Origin: CAXSEF01 sp964236535
Lineage (GTDB): Bacteria > Pseudomonadota > Alphaproteobacteria > Acetobacterales > Acetobacteraceae
DNA: 15,774 bases
Reading direction: 5' to 3'
Assembly (NCBI GenBank): GCA_964236535.1
Contig: CAXSEF010000077.1
Coordinates: forward strand, 1-15,774
In this document: one piece after another, positions 1 through 7,176 of the stretch
Numbering within the stretch: position 1 is the stretch's first letter
Layout: every line of letters starts with the position of its first letter
Notes under the pieces: generated by a model
Seen by the model: only the letters and a program-made list of their open reading frames with translations
What the model was told of the DNA's origin: nothing
Databases searched by the model: none
Translations under genes and position numbers: made by a program

Positions 1-117
1 CAGGCTGGCCAGCCGTCTCAGGTTCTGCACCGGGGCCGCTAGGTTAAACTCCTCGCCTTCACCACGCTCGCCTGCGCCGTCATCTGCCTCAAACAAATCA
101 GACGGTTTTGTCCCTAG
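1..117 (+). pseudogene. Possible frame-disrupted 3' end of a DDE transposase
   Basis: The frame starting at base 1, read from base 43, gives a short hydrophobic tail containing FTTLACAVICLK and then basic residues, ending at TAG (115-117). This looks like the C-terminal end of IS5-like transposases, which often finish with a hydrophobic helix of the type LACALICL. The same frame has a TAG at 40-42. The part before it reads better in the next frame (RLASRLRFCTG from base 2), so a frameshift near base 40 would be needed to join the two. Only 117 bases are visible and the match is from memory of the family style, so this is a weak call. A minus-strand reading of the same bases is also open but shows no recognisable motif. 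Confidence 0.28.
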
Positions 118-130
118 CTCTAAATCACAC

Positions 131-186
131 GGGATTCCGAAGGCTTGGACCTTGGTCCAGAGGCGGAGCCTCCGGCCTTCCTCGCC
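131..186 (+). repeat. Isolated half-unit of the intergenic hairpin repeat
   Basis: This is a single half-unit in the same orientation as the right halves at 3605-3664 and 5998-6056. It has a GGATTC start, a short stem (GGACC/GGTCC, 148-159) and the second hairpin CCAGAGGC-GGA-GCCTCCGG (157-175, one mismatch). The ending CCTTCCTCGC is a degraded form of the conserved CCTTGCTT. It lies just downstream of the thioesterase stop codon. No left partner is visible, so it is a solo or truncated copy. Confidence 0.7.
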
Positions 187-193
187 CAGCTGC

Positions 194-634
194 TCACGTC
201 ACCAGACCACCAGGGTCCGATTTGTGCACCGCCTCGCGCACCGCCGCCGGCCACGGCATCGACCTCCTGGTCGCGTCCATCAGCACGATCACGTTCTCCG
301 CCGTCGCCACGCAGGCTTCGCCGTCGAACATCCCCTGCACCAGCGTCATCGAGCTGCGCCCAACACGCACCGCCGCTGTTCCCACCGAGATCGACCCGGG
401 CCAGAACACCTCGCGCACGTAGTCGATCGTCAACCGCGCCAGCACGAACGTGGCCCCGTCAGGAAGCCGCAACGCCTGCGCACCCAGCAGGAAGTTGGCG
501 CGCCCCTGCTCGCTCATGGTCGCGAACGCGACGTTGTTCACATGGCCTTGCCGATCGGTGTCGTTGTAGCGCAGCGCAACCTCGTACCAGTGCCCATACA
601 GCGCCCGCGAGCGAAGCCGTGTCGCCTCGCTCAT
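194..634 (-). CDS. Hotdog-fold acyl-CoA thioesterase (4HBT/YbgC-FadM type)
   Basis: This encodes a 146-residue protein of typical single-hotdog length, predicted to hydrolyse an acyl-CoA thioester in the cytoplasm. The N-terminal motif RYNDTDRQGHVNN (residues 22-34) is the family signature. D25 or D27 is the likely catalytic acid and the HVNN turn precedes the long hotdog helix, with SEQGR at 41-45. The start at 634 was chosen because the upstream extension (to 823) reads the end of the neighbouring aminopeptidase out of frame. With this start, the ATG overlaps the aminopeptidase TGA as ATGA (631-634), which implies translational coupling and membership of the same mRNA. The substrate cannot be told from sequence; fatty acyl-CoA or aromatic acyl-CoA are both possible. 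The family call is firm, the specific substrate unknown. Confidence 0.86.
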   Translation of the reverse strand: MSEATRLRSRALYGHWYEVALRYNDTDRQGHVNNVAFATMSEQGRANFLLGAQALRLPDGATFVLARLTIDYVREVFWPGSISVGTAAVRVGRSSMTLVQGMFDGEACVATAENVIVLMDATRRSMPWPAAVREAVHKSDPGGLVT

Positions 635-2406
635 GCGGCGTATCCTGCCAGCGGCGCGCACACCCGCTCCAGCCACTCGGCCGCTACCGCCGGCAGCAGC
701 GGCCCGACGATCGCGAGCACCCGCGCGTGGTAGACGTCCAGCCAGGCGCGCTCCTCGCCGTCGAGCTGCACGGCATCGAGCAGCCGCCGGTCGAACGGTG
801 CCAGCGTCAGGGTCTCGAAGCACAGGAAGCCCTGGCCCACCGCCGCCTCCTGCACGAGCAGCAGGTTCTCGAGCCGCACGCCATAGCCGCCCGCCAGGTA
901 GAAGCCGGGCTCGTCGGATATGATCATTCCGGCCTCGAACGGCGCGGCGCGCGCGGCGCGCGACAGCCCGATCGGCCCCTCATGCACCGACAGGCAGCTG
1001 CCGACGCCGTGCCCGGTGCCGTGGTCGTAGTCGAGCCCCGCCCGCCACAGCGCCCGTCGGGCGAAGGCGTCGAGGTGCGGCCCGCCGACGCCTGCCGGAA
1101 ACACCAGCATGGCGATGGCGATGTGGCCCTGCAGCACCCGGGTGGTGCGGTCGCGCACCTCGTCCGGCGCCGCACCCGGTCCGGTCCACAGCGTGCGCGT
1201 CACGTCGGTAGTCCCGCAGGAATACTGCCCGCCGCTGTCGATGAGGTACACTTCGTCGATCCCGATCACCCGGTCGCTCTGCGGGTCCGCGCGGTAGTGG
1301 ATGATCGCCCCGTGCTCGCCGGCGCCGGAGATGGCAGGGAAGCTCTCGCCGCGGAACTCAGCCGCCTCGCCGCGCAATGCCAGCAGCTGGGCCGCCGCGG
1401 AAAGCTCGGTCTCGCTGTGGCGGCCCTCCATCCAGTGCAGGAACCGGCACAGCGCCACCGCGTCGAGCAGGTGGGCCCGCCGTGCGCCCGCCTGTTCGGC
1501 CGCGTTCTTGCGCGACTTGGGCAGCAGGCACGGGTCGGGGCCGGCTGTAACCGTCGCCCCGGCCGCACGCAGTGTCTGCGCGATCCAGGCTGCGGTCCGC
1601 GCGCTGTCGACGCGGACCGTGCGCCCCGCCAGCGCCATCAGCGCCGGCCCGAACGCATCCGGCGCGCCGATCGCCACCTCGTTGCCGAGCCACGCCCGCG
1701 TCGCGGCGTCCAGCTTCGCCGGGTCCATGAACAGGCTTGCCTGCCCGTCGGCGTGCAGGATCGCGAAGCCGAGGGCCATCGGCGTGAACTCGATGTCGCC
1801 GCCGCGGATGTTGAGCAGCCAGGCGATCGATGCCGGATCGCCCAGTACCGCCGCATCCTGGCCAGCCTCGCGCAACTGTGCCGCGGTCGTCGCGCGCTTC
1901 TCGGCCGACGCCACCCCGGCCTGCTCCAGCGGGTGCGGGCGCGCCGGGGCGGCCGGGGCTGGGGGCCGATCCGCCCAGATCGTGTCGACCGGGTTCGGCG
2001 TCACAGCCACCAGCGCCACCCCGGCATCGGCATAGCGCGCCAGCTCGTCCTCGCTGAACAGCCACGGGTCGTAGCCGATCCGCGTCCCTCGGCTCGCATG
2101 CCGCCCGACCCAGCCCGGCGGCGGCGTCGCAATCAGGTGCAGCCGCTCCCATTGCGGCCCGCATTGCTGATCGAGCTGCAGCGTGTAGCGGCCGTCGGTG
2201 AACACCGCCGCGCGGTCGTCCAACACCACCGCCAGCCCGGCGCTTCCGGTGAACCCGGTCAGCCAGGCCAGCCGCTCCGCCGACGGCGGCACATATTCGC
2301 CCAGATGCTCGTCGCCACGCGGCACCAGGCAACCATCCAGGTCGAGCCGCCGCAGCTCCACGCGCAACCACGCCAGGCGGTCCGTATCAGGCAGCGGCTG
2401 GGGCAT
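631..2406 (-). CDS. pepP: Xaa-Pro aminopeptidase (aminopeptidase P, M24B, long form)
   Basis: This is a 591-residue cytoplasmic metallopeptidase that removes an N-terminal residue preceding proline. Two creatinase-like N-terminal domains (about 1-310) precede the pita-bread catalytic domain (about 310-530) and a C-terminal extension (about 530-591), as in eukaryote-like aminopeptidase P of around 600 residues. All five expected metal ligands are present: D390 (YLIDSGGQY), D401 (GTTDVTRT), H466 (DHGTGHGVG), E499 (SDEPGFY) and E513 (VRLENL). H462 and H475 sit at the usual substrate-binding positions. A strong Shine-Dalgarno AAGGAGG (complement of 2416-2422) lies 9 bases before the ATG, fixing the start. 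It follows prmA after 71 bp and overlaps the thioesterase by 4 bases, so the three probably share an mRNA. The enzyme class is confident; the symbol is by function rather than orthology to the shorter E. coli PepP. Confidence 0.93.
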   Translation of the reverse strand: MPQPLPDTDRLAWLRVELRRLDLDGCLVPRGDEHLGEYVPPSAERLAWLTGFTGSAGLAVVLDDRAAVFTDGRYTLQLDQQCGPQWERLHLIATPPPGWVGRHASRGTRIGYDPWLFSEDELARYADAGVALVAVTPNPVDTIWADRPPAPAAPARPHPLEQAGVASAEKRATTAAQLREAGQDAAVLGDPASIAWLLNIRGGDIEFTPMALGFAILHADGQASLFMDPAKLDAATRAWLGNEVAIGAPDAFGPALMALAGRTVRVDSARTAAWIAQTLRAAGATVTAGPDPCLLPKSRKNAAEQAGARRAHLLDAVALCRFLHWMEGRHSETELSAAAQLLALRGEAAEFRGESFPAISGAGEHGAIIHYRADPQSDRVIGIDEVYLIDSGGQYSCGTTDVTRTLWTGPGAAPDEVRDRTTRVLQGHIAIAMLVFPAGVGGPHLDAFARRALWRAGLDYDHGTGHGVGSCLSVHEGPIGLSRAARAAPFEAGMIISDEPGFYLAGGYGVRLENLLLVQEAAVGQGFLCFETLTLAPFDRRLLDAVQLDGEERAWLDVYHARVLAIVGPLLPAVAAEWLERVCAPLAGYAA

Positions 2407-2450
2407 CGCTGCGGGCCTCCTTGTAACTGGATGTTGTAGCAGGGTGGCGC

Positions 2451-2478
2451 ACCCGGCGATCCCGGCGTCGCCCCGGGT
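2451..2478 (-). other. Hairpin in the prmA-pepP gap
   Basis: The arms ACCCGGCGA (2451-2459) and TCGCC/GGGT on the right pair over 9 bp with a 2-base bulge and an 8-nt loop. The hairpin starts at the last base of the prmA stop codon. No T-tract follows on the minus strand, so it is not a convincing Rho-independent terminator. It may only affect mRNA stability, or be chance in GC-rich DNA. Confidence 0.3.
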
Positions 2479-3470
2479 CAGCCAGGGCTCCGTCCTGCAC
2501 TCGCCCGCTCCACCCCGGCGCGAACAGCAACGGCGTGTCCCGCATCACGCTGCCCCGCATCAGCCCATTCGGGCGCGCGCAGCACCAGCGTGGTCCAGAC
2601 ACCCTCGCGCAGCCGCCGTTCCAGCCGCAACCCCTGGCGCCGGTGCGCAGCCAGCACCATGCGCGCCTGGCTGTCCAGCAGCCCGGCCAGGATCACCGTC
2701 GCTCCCGCCGCCACTCCCGACGCCAGCGCACGCGCCATCAGGCACAGCGGACGCGCCAGGATGTTGGCGAATACCAGGTCATACGGCGCCCTCCGCCGCA
2801 CGTCGCGCGAGCGCCAGCTGTTGCCCAGCCGGCACGCCACCTGCCGCCCCACCCCGTTGCGCCGCGCGTTCTGCGCCGCCACCCGCACCGACCACGGCTC
2901 GATGTCAACCGCCAGCACCCGCCGGTGCAGCAGGCGCGCAGCCGCCATCGCCAGGATGCCCGACCCGGTACCCAGGTCGAGAATGCGCCGCGGCCGCCGC
3001 CACGCCACTCCCTCCAGCGCCCGCAGGCAGCCTTGCGTCGAGCCGTGCTCGCCCGAGCCGAACGCGATCCCCGCATCCAGCACCAGCGCGATCCGCCCCG
3101 GCGCGCCCGCCGCCGCCAGGTGGCTGCCGCGCACCACGAAACGCCGCCCGACACGCTGCTCCGGAAATCCCTCGTAAGTGCGCGCGAGCCACCCCTCAGA
3201 CGGCGTGTCCTCGCGCTCAAGCGCCGCCGCCACCCCCGTCACCAGCTCCGCCACCGCGAGCGCCCCCAGCAACGCACCCGCCGGCTCACTCGCGTCGCGC
3301 ACCCCCTCGATCCGCCAGGTGCCCGCCGCCTCGTCGGCGAGGAACATCCCCACCGTGCTGCACGCGGTACGGAACGCCGCCTCGTAGGCCTCCATCGCCT
3401 CGCCTGGCACCGTCACGTGCAGCGTCTCCAGCCGCGTCGCGTGCCGGGTCGCGACCGGGCGGCCGGTCAT
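2478..3470 (-). CDS. prmA: Ribosomal protein L11 methyltransferase
   Basis: This encodes a 330-residue SAM-dependent methyltransferase that modifies ribosomal protein L11. The substrate-recognition domain occupies roughly residues 14-110 (LETLHVTVPGEAMEAYEAAF near its start). It is followed by the PrmA signature LDAGIAFGSGEHGST (131-145), SAM motif I LDLGTGSGILA (164-174), the acidic VDIEP (188-192) and the catalytic-loop motif FANILARPL (234-242). The start at 3470 is chosen because the open frame further upstream (to 3593) runs into the repeat element and has no family similarity; GTG at 3479 is an alternative, and no strong Shine-Dalgarno is visible. The C-terminus runs about 30 residues past the usual TTLVLR ending (296-301) and looks low in conservation, so the tail may be a read-through into former intergenic DNA. 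It is followed by pepP on the same strand. Confidence 0.93.
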   Translation of the reverse strand: MTGRPVATRHATRLETLHVTVPGEAMEAYEAAFRTACSTVGMFLADEAAGTWRIEGVRDASEPAGALLGALAVAELVTGVAAALEREDTPSEGWLARTYEGFPEQRVGRRFVVRGSHLAAAGAPGRIALVLDAGIAFGSGEHGSTQGCLRALEGVAWRRPRRILDLGTGSGILAMAAARLLHRRVLAVDIEPWSVRVAAQNARRNGVGRQVACRLGNSWRSRDVRRRAPYDLVFANILARPLCLMARALASGVAAGATVILAGLLDSQARMVLAAHRRQGLRLERRLREGVWTTLVLRAPEWADAGQRDAGHAVAVRAGVERASAGRSPG

Positions 3471-3485
3471 CAGGTTCACGGCCAC

Positions 3486-3664
3486 AGCAAGCAAGGCCGG
3501 GCTCTGCCCGGACCCGCCAAAGGCCAGGGGCCTTTGGAAGGCCACACGTTTAGGACCCCGTCCACCTCCAGGGCTGCGGGGGTGAGCCGACATGTCCTGA
3601 CAAACGGATTCTCAAGGCTTGGCCTTGAGCGGAGTCCAGAGGCAGAGCCTCTGGCCTTGCTTCC
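3486..3664. repeat. Complete composite hairpin repeat between uvrD and prmA
   Basis: This is the best-preserved composite, about 179 bp, and it fills nearly the whole uvrD-prmA gap (5 bp after the uvrD stop, 15 bp before the prmA start). The left half has CCGGGC-TCT-GCCCGG (3497-3511) and CCAAAGGCC-AGG-GGCCTTTGG (3517-3537). The right half has CTCAAGGC-TTG-GCCTTGAG (3611-3629) and CCAGAGGC-AGA-GCCTCTGG (3636-3654), all perfect stems with 3-nt loops. The ends GCAAGCAAGGCC and GGCCTTGCTTCC are inverted repeats matching at 11 of 12 bases. The two halves are the same unit in opposite orientation around a spacer (about 3543-3604) that includes an ACCCCG/CGGGGGT pairing. No target-site duplication is obvious. 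Confidence 0.88.
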
Positions 3665-3669
3665 TTCGC

Positions 3670-5859
3670 TCACTGCGCCCTCTCCACGAACCGGTCGAGC
3701 AACCGCTTGCTCCCCGCCTTGTCGAACGCCACATCGAGCTTCTCGTCCTCGACCGCCGTCACCGTGCCGTAGCCGAACTTCTGGTGGAACACCCGGTGGC
3801 CCACCGCGATCGCCGCCGCCTGCGCCGGCCGCCCCGGCTGTTCCCACGCGTCGAGTACTTTCGGCCGCCGCGCCACCAGCGGCCCGCCGCTGAACACGCT
3901 CGGCCCTGCCACCAGCCGCGTCTCGCGCTCCATCGCCGCCGAGTTCACCCGTTCGACGTGCCCGTCCGGCAGCTCGTCGACAAACCGGCTCGGGATGGTG
4001 CTGGTCCAGCTGCCGTAGATCAGCCGGTTCGCCGCGTGGCTGACCACCGCCCGCAGTCTCGCCCGCGTCAGCCCCACATAGGCCAGCCGCCGCTCCTCCT
4101 CCAAGGCCTTGTTGCCGCTCTCGTCGAGCGAACGCTGGTTGGGGAACGTGCCCTCCTCCCAGCCCGGCAGGAACACCGTGTCGAACTCCAGGCCCTTCGC
4201 CGCGTGCAGCGTCATCAGGCTGATGCGGTCGGCCTCGGCGTTCTCCTCGTTCTCCATCACCAGGCTGACATGGTCGAGGAACCCCGCCAGCGTCTCGAAG
4301 TCCGCCAGCGCCTGCACCAGCTCCTTGAGGTTCTCGATCCGCCCGGGCGCCTCCACCGAGCGGTCCTGGCGCCACATCTCCATGTAGCCGCTCTCGTCCA
4401 GCATCGCCTGCAGCACCACGACGTGGCCGTCGCGCGGCAACGCCTTGCGAAGCTGCGCCATCAGCCGCAGCAGCCCGCCCACCCCCTCGCGCACCCGGCC
4501 CTTCAGCCCGCCCGCCTCGACCAGCGCCGCCGCCGCCGCTGCCAGCGGGATGCCCCGTGCCCTGGCGTGGGCGTGCATCAAGCGCATCGCCCCGTCGCCC
4601 ACCCCGCGCCGCGGCACGTTGACGATGCGCTCGAACGCCAGGTCGTCGGCCGGCTGGTGCAGCACCCGCATATAGGCCACCGCGTCACGGATCTCGGCGC
4701 GCTCGTAGAACCGCAGACCCCCCACCACCCGGTACGGAATCGCCAGCGTCAGCATGCGCTCCTCGAACGACCGGGTCTGGAATCCGGCACGCACCAGGAT
4801 CGCCATCTCCGCCAGCTTGTGTCCCTCGCGGTGCAGGCGCTCCACCCGCTCGCCCACCATCCGCGCCTCCTCGTTCGAGTCGTACAGCCCGAACACCTGC
4901 ACCGGCGCGCCGGCCGAGTCGTTGCGCCCCGGCCGCAGCGTCTTGCCGAGCCGTCCCTCGTTGTGCGCGATCAGCCCGGCCGCCGCAGCCAGGATCGGCG
5001 CCGTCGAGCGATAGTTGCTCTCCAGCTTGACCACCTGCGCGCCCGGGAAATCCTGCTCGAAGCGCAGGATGTTCTCCACCTCCGCGCCACGCCACGAGTA
5101 GATCGACTGGTCGTCATCCCCCACGCAGCAGATATTGTGGTGCGCGCGCGCCAGCAGCCGCAGCCAGAGATACTGCACCACGTTGGTGTCCTGGTATTCG
5201 TCGACCAGGATGTAGCGGAACATGCGGTGATACTGCGCCAGCACGTCCTCGCGGGTGCGCAGGATCTCGGTCATGTGCAGGAGCAGGTCGCCGAAGTCGG
5301 CGGTGTTCAGCGCCGCCAGCCGCGCCTGGTATGCCGCGTACAGCTCCCGAGCCCGCCCGCCCGCGAAGTCGCTGTCCTCCGCCGGCCCCACGCGCGCCGG
5401 TGTCAGCCCGCGGTCTTTCCAGCGCTGCACCACCGCCATCAGCCCCGGCGGAGCCCAGCGTTTGGCGTCGACGTGGTGCGCCTCCATCACCTGCTTGAGC
5501 ACGCGCAGCTGGTCGTCCGAGTCGAGAATCGTGAACCCCGAGGTCAGTCCCGCCAAGTCGGCATGGCGACGCAGCATCCGCGCGCACAGCGCATGGAACG
5601 TGCCGAGCCACATCCCCTCCGCCGGGCGGCCCAGCAGCGCCGACACCCGCTCGCGCATCTCGCGTGCCGCCTTGTTGGTGAACGTCACCGCCAGCACTTG
5701 GCCGGGGTGCGCCCGGCCCGTCAGCAGGATGTGGGCGAACCGCGTGGTCAGCACCCGTGTCTTGCCGGTGCCGGCGCCGGCCAGAACCAGCAGCGGTCCG
5801 TCCACCGTCTCGACGGCGCGGCGCTGCTCGGGGTTCAGCCGGGAGAGGTAATCGGTCAT
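3670..5859 (-). CDS. uvrD: UvrD/PcrA/Rep-family DNA helicase (SF1A)
   Basis: This encodes a 729-residue ATP-dependent 3'-5' DNA helicase acting in nucleotide excision and mismatch repair and in displacement of proteins or RNA polymerase from DNA. All SF1A motifs are in order: Q motif LNPEQRRAV (8-16), Walker A AGAGTGKT (27-34), Ia TFTNKAAREM (59-68), Walker B LVDEYQDT (218-225), III GDDDQSIYSWRGA (247-259), IV LESNYRS (279-285), V TLHAAKGLEFD (550-560) and VI AYVGLTRAR (593-601). The C-terminal segment VFHQKFGYGTV (690-700) matches the Tudor-like RNA polymerase-binding domain of PcrA/UvrD. The start at 5859 is preferred; ATG at 5871 in the same frame is a near-equal alternative, and neither has a strong Shine-Dalgarno. 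The open frame beyond 5871 is translated repeat and should not be annotated. It could equally be named pcrA. Confidence 0.95.
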   Translation of the reverse strand: MTDYLSRLNPEQRRAVETVDGPLLVLAGAGTGKTRVLTTRFAHILLTGRAHPGQVLAVTFTNKAAREMRERVSALLGRPAEGMWLGTFHALCARMLRRHADLAGLTSGFTILDSDDQLRVLKQVMEAHHVDAKRWAPPGLMAVVQRWKDRGLTPARVGPAEDSDFAGGRARELYAAYQARLAALNTADFGDLLLHMTEILRTREDVLAQYHRMFRYILVDEYQDTNVVQYLWLRLLARAHHNICCVGDDDQSIYSWRGAEVENILRFEQDFPGAQVVKLESNYRSTAPILAAAAGLIAHNEGRLGKTLRPGRNDSAGAPVQVFGLYDSNEEARMVGERVERLHREGHKLAEMAILVRAGFQTRSFEERMLTLAIPYRVVGGLRFYERAEIRDAVAYMRVLHQPADDLAFERIVNVPRRGVGDGAMRLMHAHARARGIPLAAAAAALVEAGGLKGRVREGVGGLLRLMAQLRKALPRDGHVVVLQAMLDESGYMEMWRQDRSVEAPGRIENLKELVQALADFETLAGFLDHVSLVMENEENAEADRISLMTLHAAKGLEFDTVFLPGWEEGTFPNQRSLDESGNKALEEERRLAYVGLTRARLRAVVSHAANRLIYGSWTSTIPSRFVDELPDGHVERVNSAAMERETRLVAGPSVFSGGPLVARRPKVLDAWEQPGRPAQAAAIAVGHRVFHQKFGYGTVTAVEDEKLDVAFDKAGSKRLLDRFVERAQ

Positions 5860-5891
5860 CCGCCCGGTCATTGCGCCGCGGCGAGCGGAAA

Positions 5892-6056
5892 GCAAGCAAG
5901 GCCGGGCTCTGCCCGGACCCGCCAAAGGCCGGAGGCCTTTGGAAACCATTGACCGGCGGCACGACGTCCAGGGTGTGCCGCTGCGCCTTTCATGTGTGGG
6001 TCCGGGGGCTCAGCCCCCGGCGGAGTCCAGAGGCAGAGCCTCTGGCCTTGCCTGCC
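5892..6056. repeat. Composite hairpin repeat between metF and uvrD, overlapping the metF 3' end
   Basis: This composite is about 165 bp. The left half has CCGGGC-TCT-GCCCGG (5902-5916) and CCAAAGGCC-GGA-GGCCTTTGG (5922-5942). The right half has CCGGGGGC-TCA-GCCCCCGG (6002-6020) and CCAGAGGC-AGA-GCCTCTGG (6027-6045). The linker CGGAGT (6021-6026) is identical to that in the copy at 3486-3664, although the first right-hand stem is entirely different in sequence. The ends are GCAAGCAAGGCC (5892-5903) and GGCCTTGCCTGC (6044-6055), matching at 11 of 12 as inverted repeats. The central spacer has its own stem GCGGCAC/GTGCCGC around 5951-5976. The right half overlaps the end of metF. Confidence 0.88.
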
Positions 6057-7005
6057 CCGCCTTCGGCCGCACCCCCAGGATGCGCGCGATCGCATAGGTC
6101 AGGTCCGGCCGGTTGAGCGTGTAGAAATGGAACTCGTCCACCCCGTTCGCCTGCAACAGCCGCACCTGCTCGGCCGCCACCACCGCGCCGATCATCCGCC
6201 GCGTCTCCATGTCGTCCTCGGTGCCCTCGAACAGCGGCGCCAGCCAGTCCGGCACCGTGGCGCTGCACGCCGCACAGAACCGCGCCGCCTTCTCGTAGTT
6301 CGACACCGGCATGATCCCCGGCACCAGCGGCGCGGTGATCCCCGCCGCCAGCGCGCGGTCCAGGAACCGCAGGTAGGTATCGGTGTCGAAGAACACCTGT
6401 GTGATGGCACGGGTGGCCCCGGCGTCGAGCTTGCGCTTGAGGTTGTCGAGATCGGCCTGCGGGTCGCTGGCACCCGGGTGGGTCTCGGGATAGGCCGCGA
6501 CCGAAACCTCGAACGGCGCCACCCGGCGGAGCCCGGCCACCAGGTCGGAGGCGTAAGCATAGCCGTCCGGCTGCGGGGCGTAGCCCGCCTCGCCGTGCGG
6601 CGCGTCGCCGCGCAGCGCTACGATGTGCCGCACGCCCAGCGCCCAGTATTCGCGCGCCACGTCGTCGACCTCCCCGCGCGAGGCGCCGATGCAGGTGAGG
6701 TGGGCGGCCGGCACCAGCGTGGTCTCGTTGACCAGCCGCGCCACCGTCGCGTGGGTGCGCGCCTGGGTCGAGCCGGCAGCGCCGTAGGTCACCGAGACAA
6801 AGCTCGGCGCCAGCGGCTCCAGCCGCCGCACGCAGGACCAGAGCTGCGCCGCCAGCGCCTCGGTGCGCGGCGGGAAGAACTCGAAGCTGAGCGTGGGCGC
6901 CGGATGGCCGGTCAGTGGGGCTGGCAACCCGCTGACCCGTGGGCCGGTCAGCCAGCGTTCCAGGGTCGGGGTCTGCGGGCCGTGCCGGGACATCATCTCG
7001 TTCAT
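6010..7005 (-). CDS. metF: 5,10-methylenetetrahydrofolate reductase
   Basis: This encodes a 331-residue FAD-dependent enzyme that reduces methylene-THF to methyl-THF, the methyl donor for methionine synthesis, in the cytoplasm. Recognisable motifs of the TIM-barrel family are FEFFPPRT (41-48, with the catalytic glutamate E42), AHLTCIG (101-107), LRGDAP (131-136), AAYPETHP (170-177), ITQVFFD (201-207), PGIMPV (229-234) and FHFYTLNR (292-299). The start at 7005 has AGGAG (complement of 7011-7015) 5 bases upstream; the frame stays open to 7158 but that leader shows no family similarity. The last 14 or so residues (QARPEALPLDSAGG) are encoded by the intergenic repeat, and the TGA is exactly the 3-nt loop of a repeat hairpin. 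The native ending was probably just after ILGVRP (309-314). It heads the minus-strand gene run. Confidence 0.95.
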   Translation of the reverse strand: MNEMMSRHGPQTPTLERWLTGPRVSGLPAPLTGHPAPTLSFEFFPPRTEALAAQLWSCVRRLEPLAPSFVSVTYGAAGSTQARTHATVARLVNETTLVPAAHLTCIGASRGEVDDVAREYWALGVRHIVALRGDAPHGEAGYAPQPDGYAYASDLVAGLRRVAPFEVSVAAYPETHPGASDPQADLDNLKRKLDAGATRAITQVFFDTDTYLRFLDRALAAGITAPLVPGIMPVSNYEKAARFCAACSATVPDWLAPLFEGTEDDMETRRMIGAVVAAEQVRLLQANGVDEFHFYTLNRPDLTYAIARILGVRPKAGQARPEALPLDSAGG

Positions 7006-7176
7006 GGTCGCTCCTGCTCGCTGCCCGCCCATCTGGGGCTCCCGGACCGGCCACCCCACGGGCAACTTCGCTCGGGCCATGCCAGGAGCCGGTCGGCGAT
7101 CCTCACCTGTGGCCCGGCCGACACAGCACGAGCCGGTGCCGTGCCGCCGCTGTGACATCCCGCGCCCGCCTGCCCG

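Noticed and set aside
145..2439. Plus-strand open frame of 764 codons
   Set aside because: It is the complement of pepP and the thioesterase, has no family features, and is Arg/Pro/His-rich as expected from GC-rich antisense reading.
3619..5952. Plus-strand open frame of 777 codons
   Set aside because: It is antisense to uvrD, whose motifs are complete; the composition is typical of shadow frames.
7006..7158. SAM, SAH, cobalamin or folate riboswitch upstream of metF
   Set aside because: None of the conserved boxes of those riboswitches could be found by eye in the leader; a covariance search (Rfam) would be decisive.
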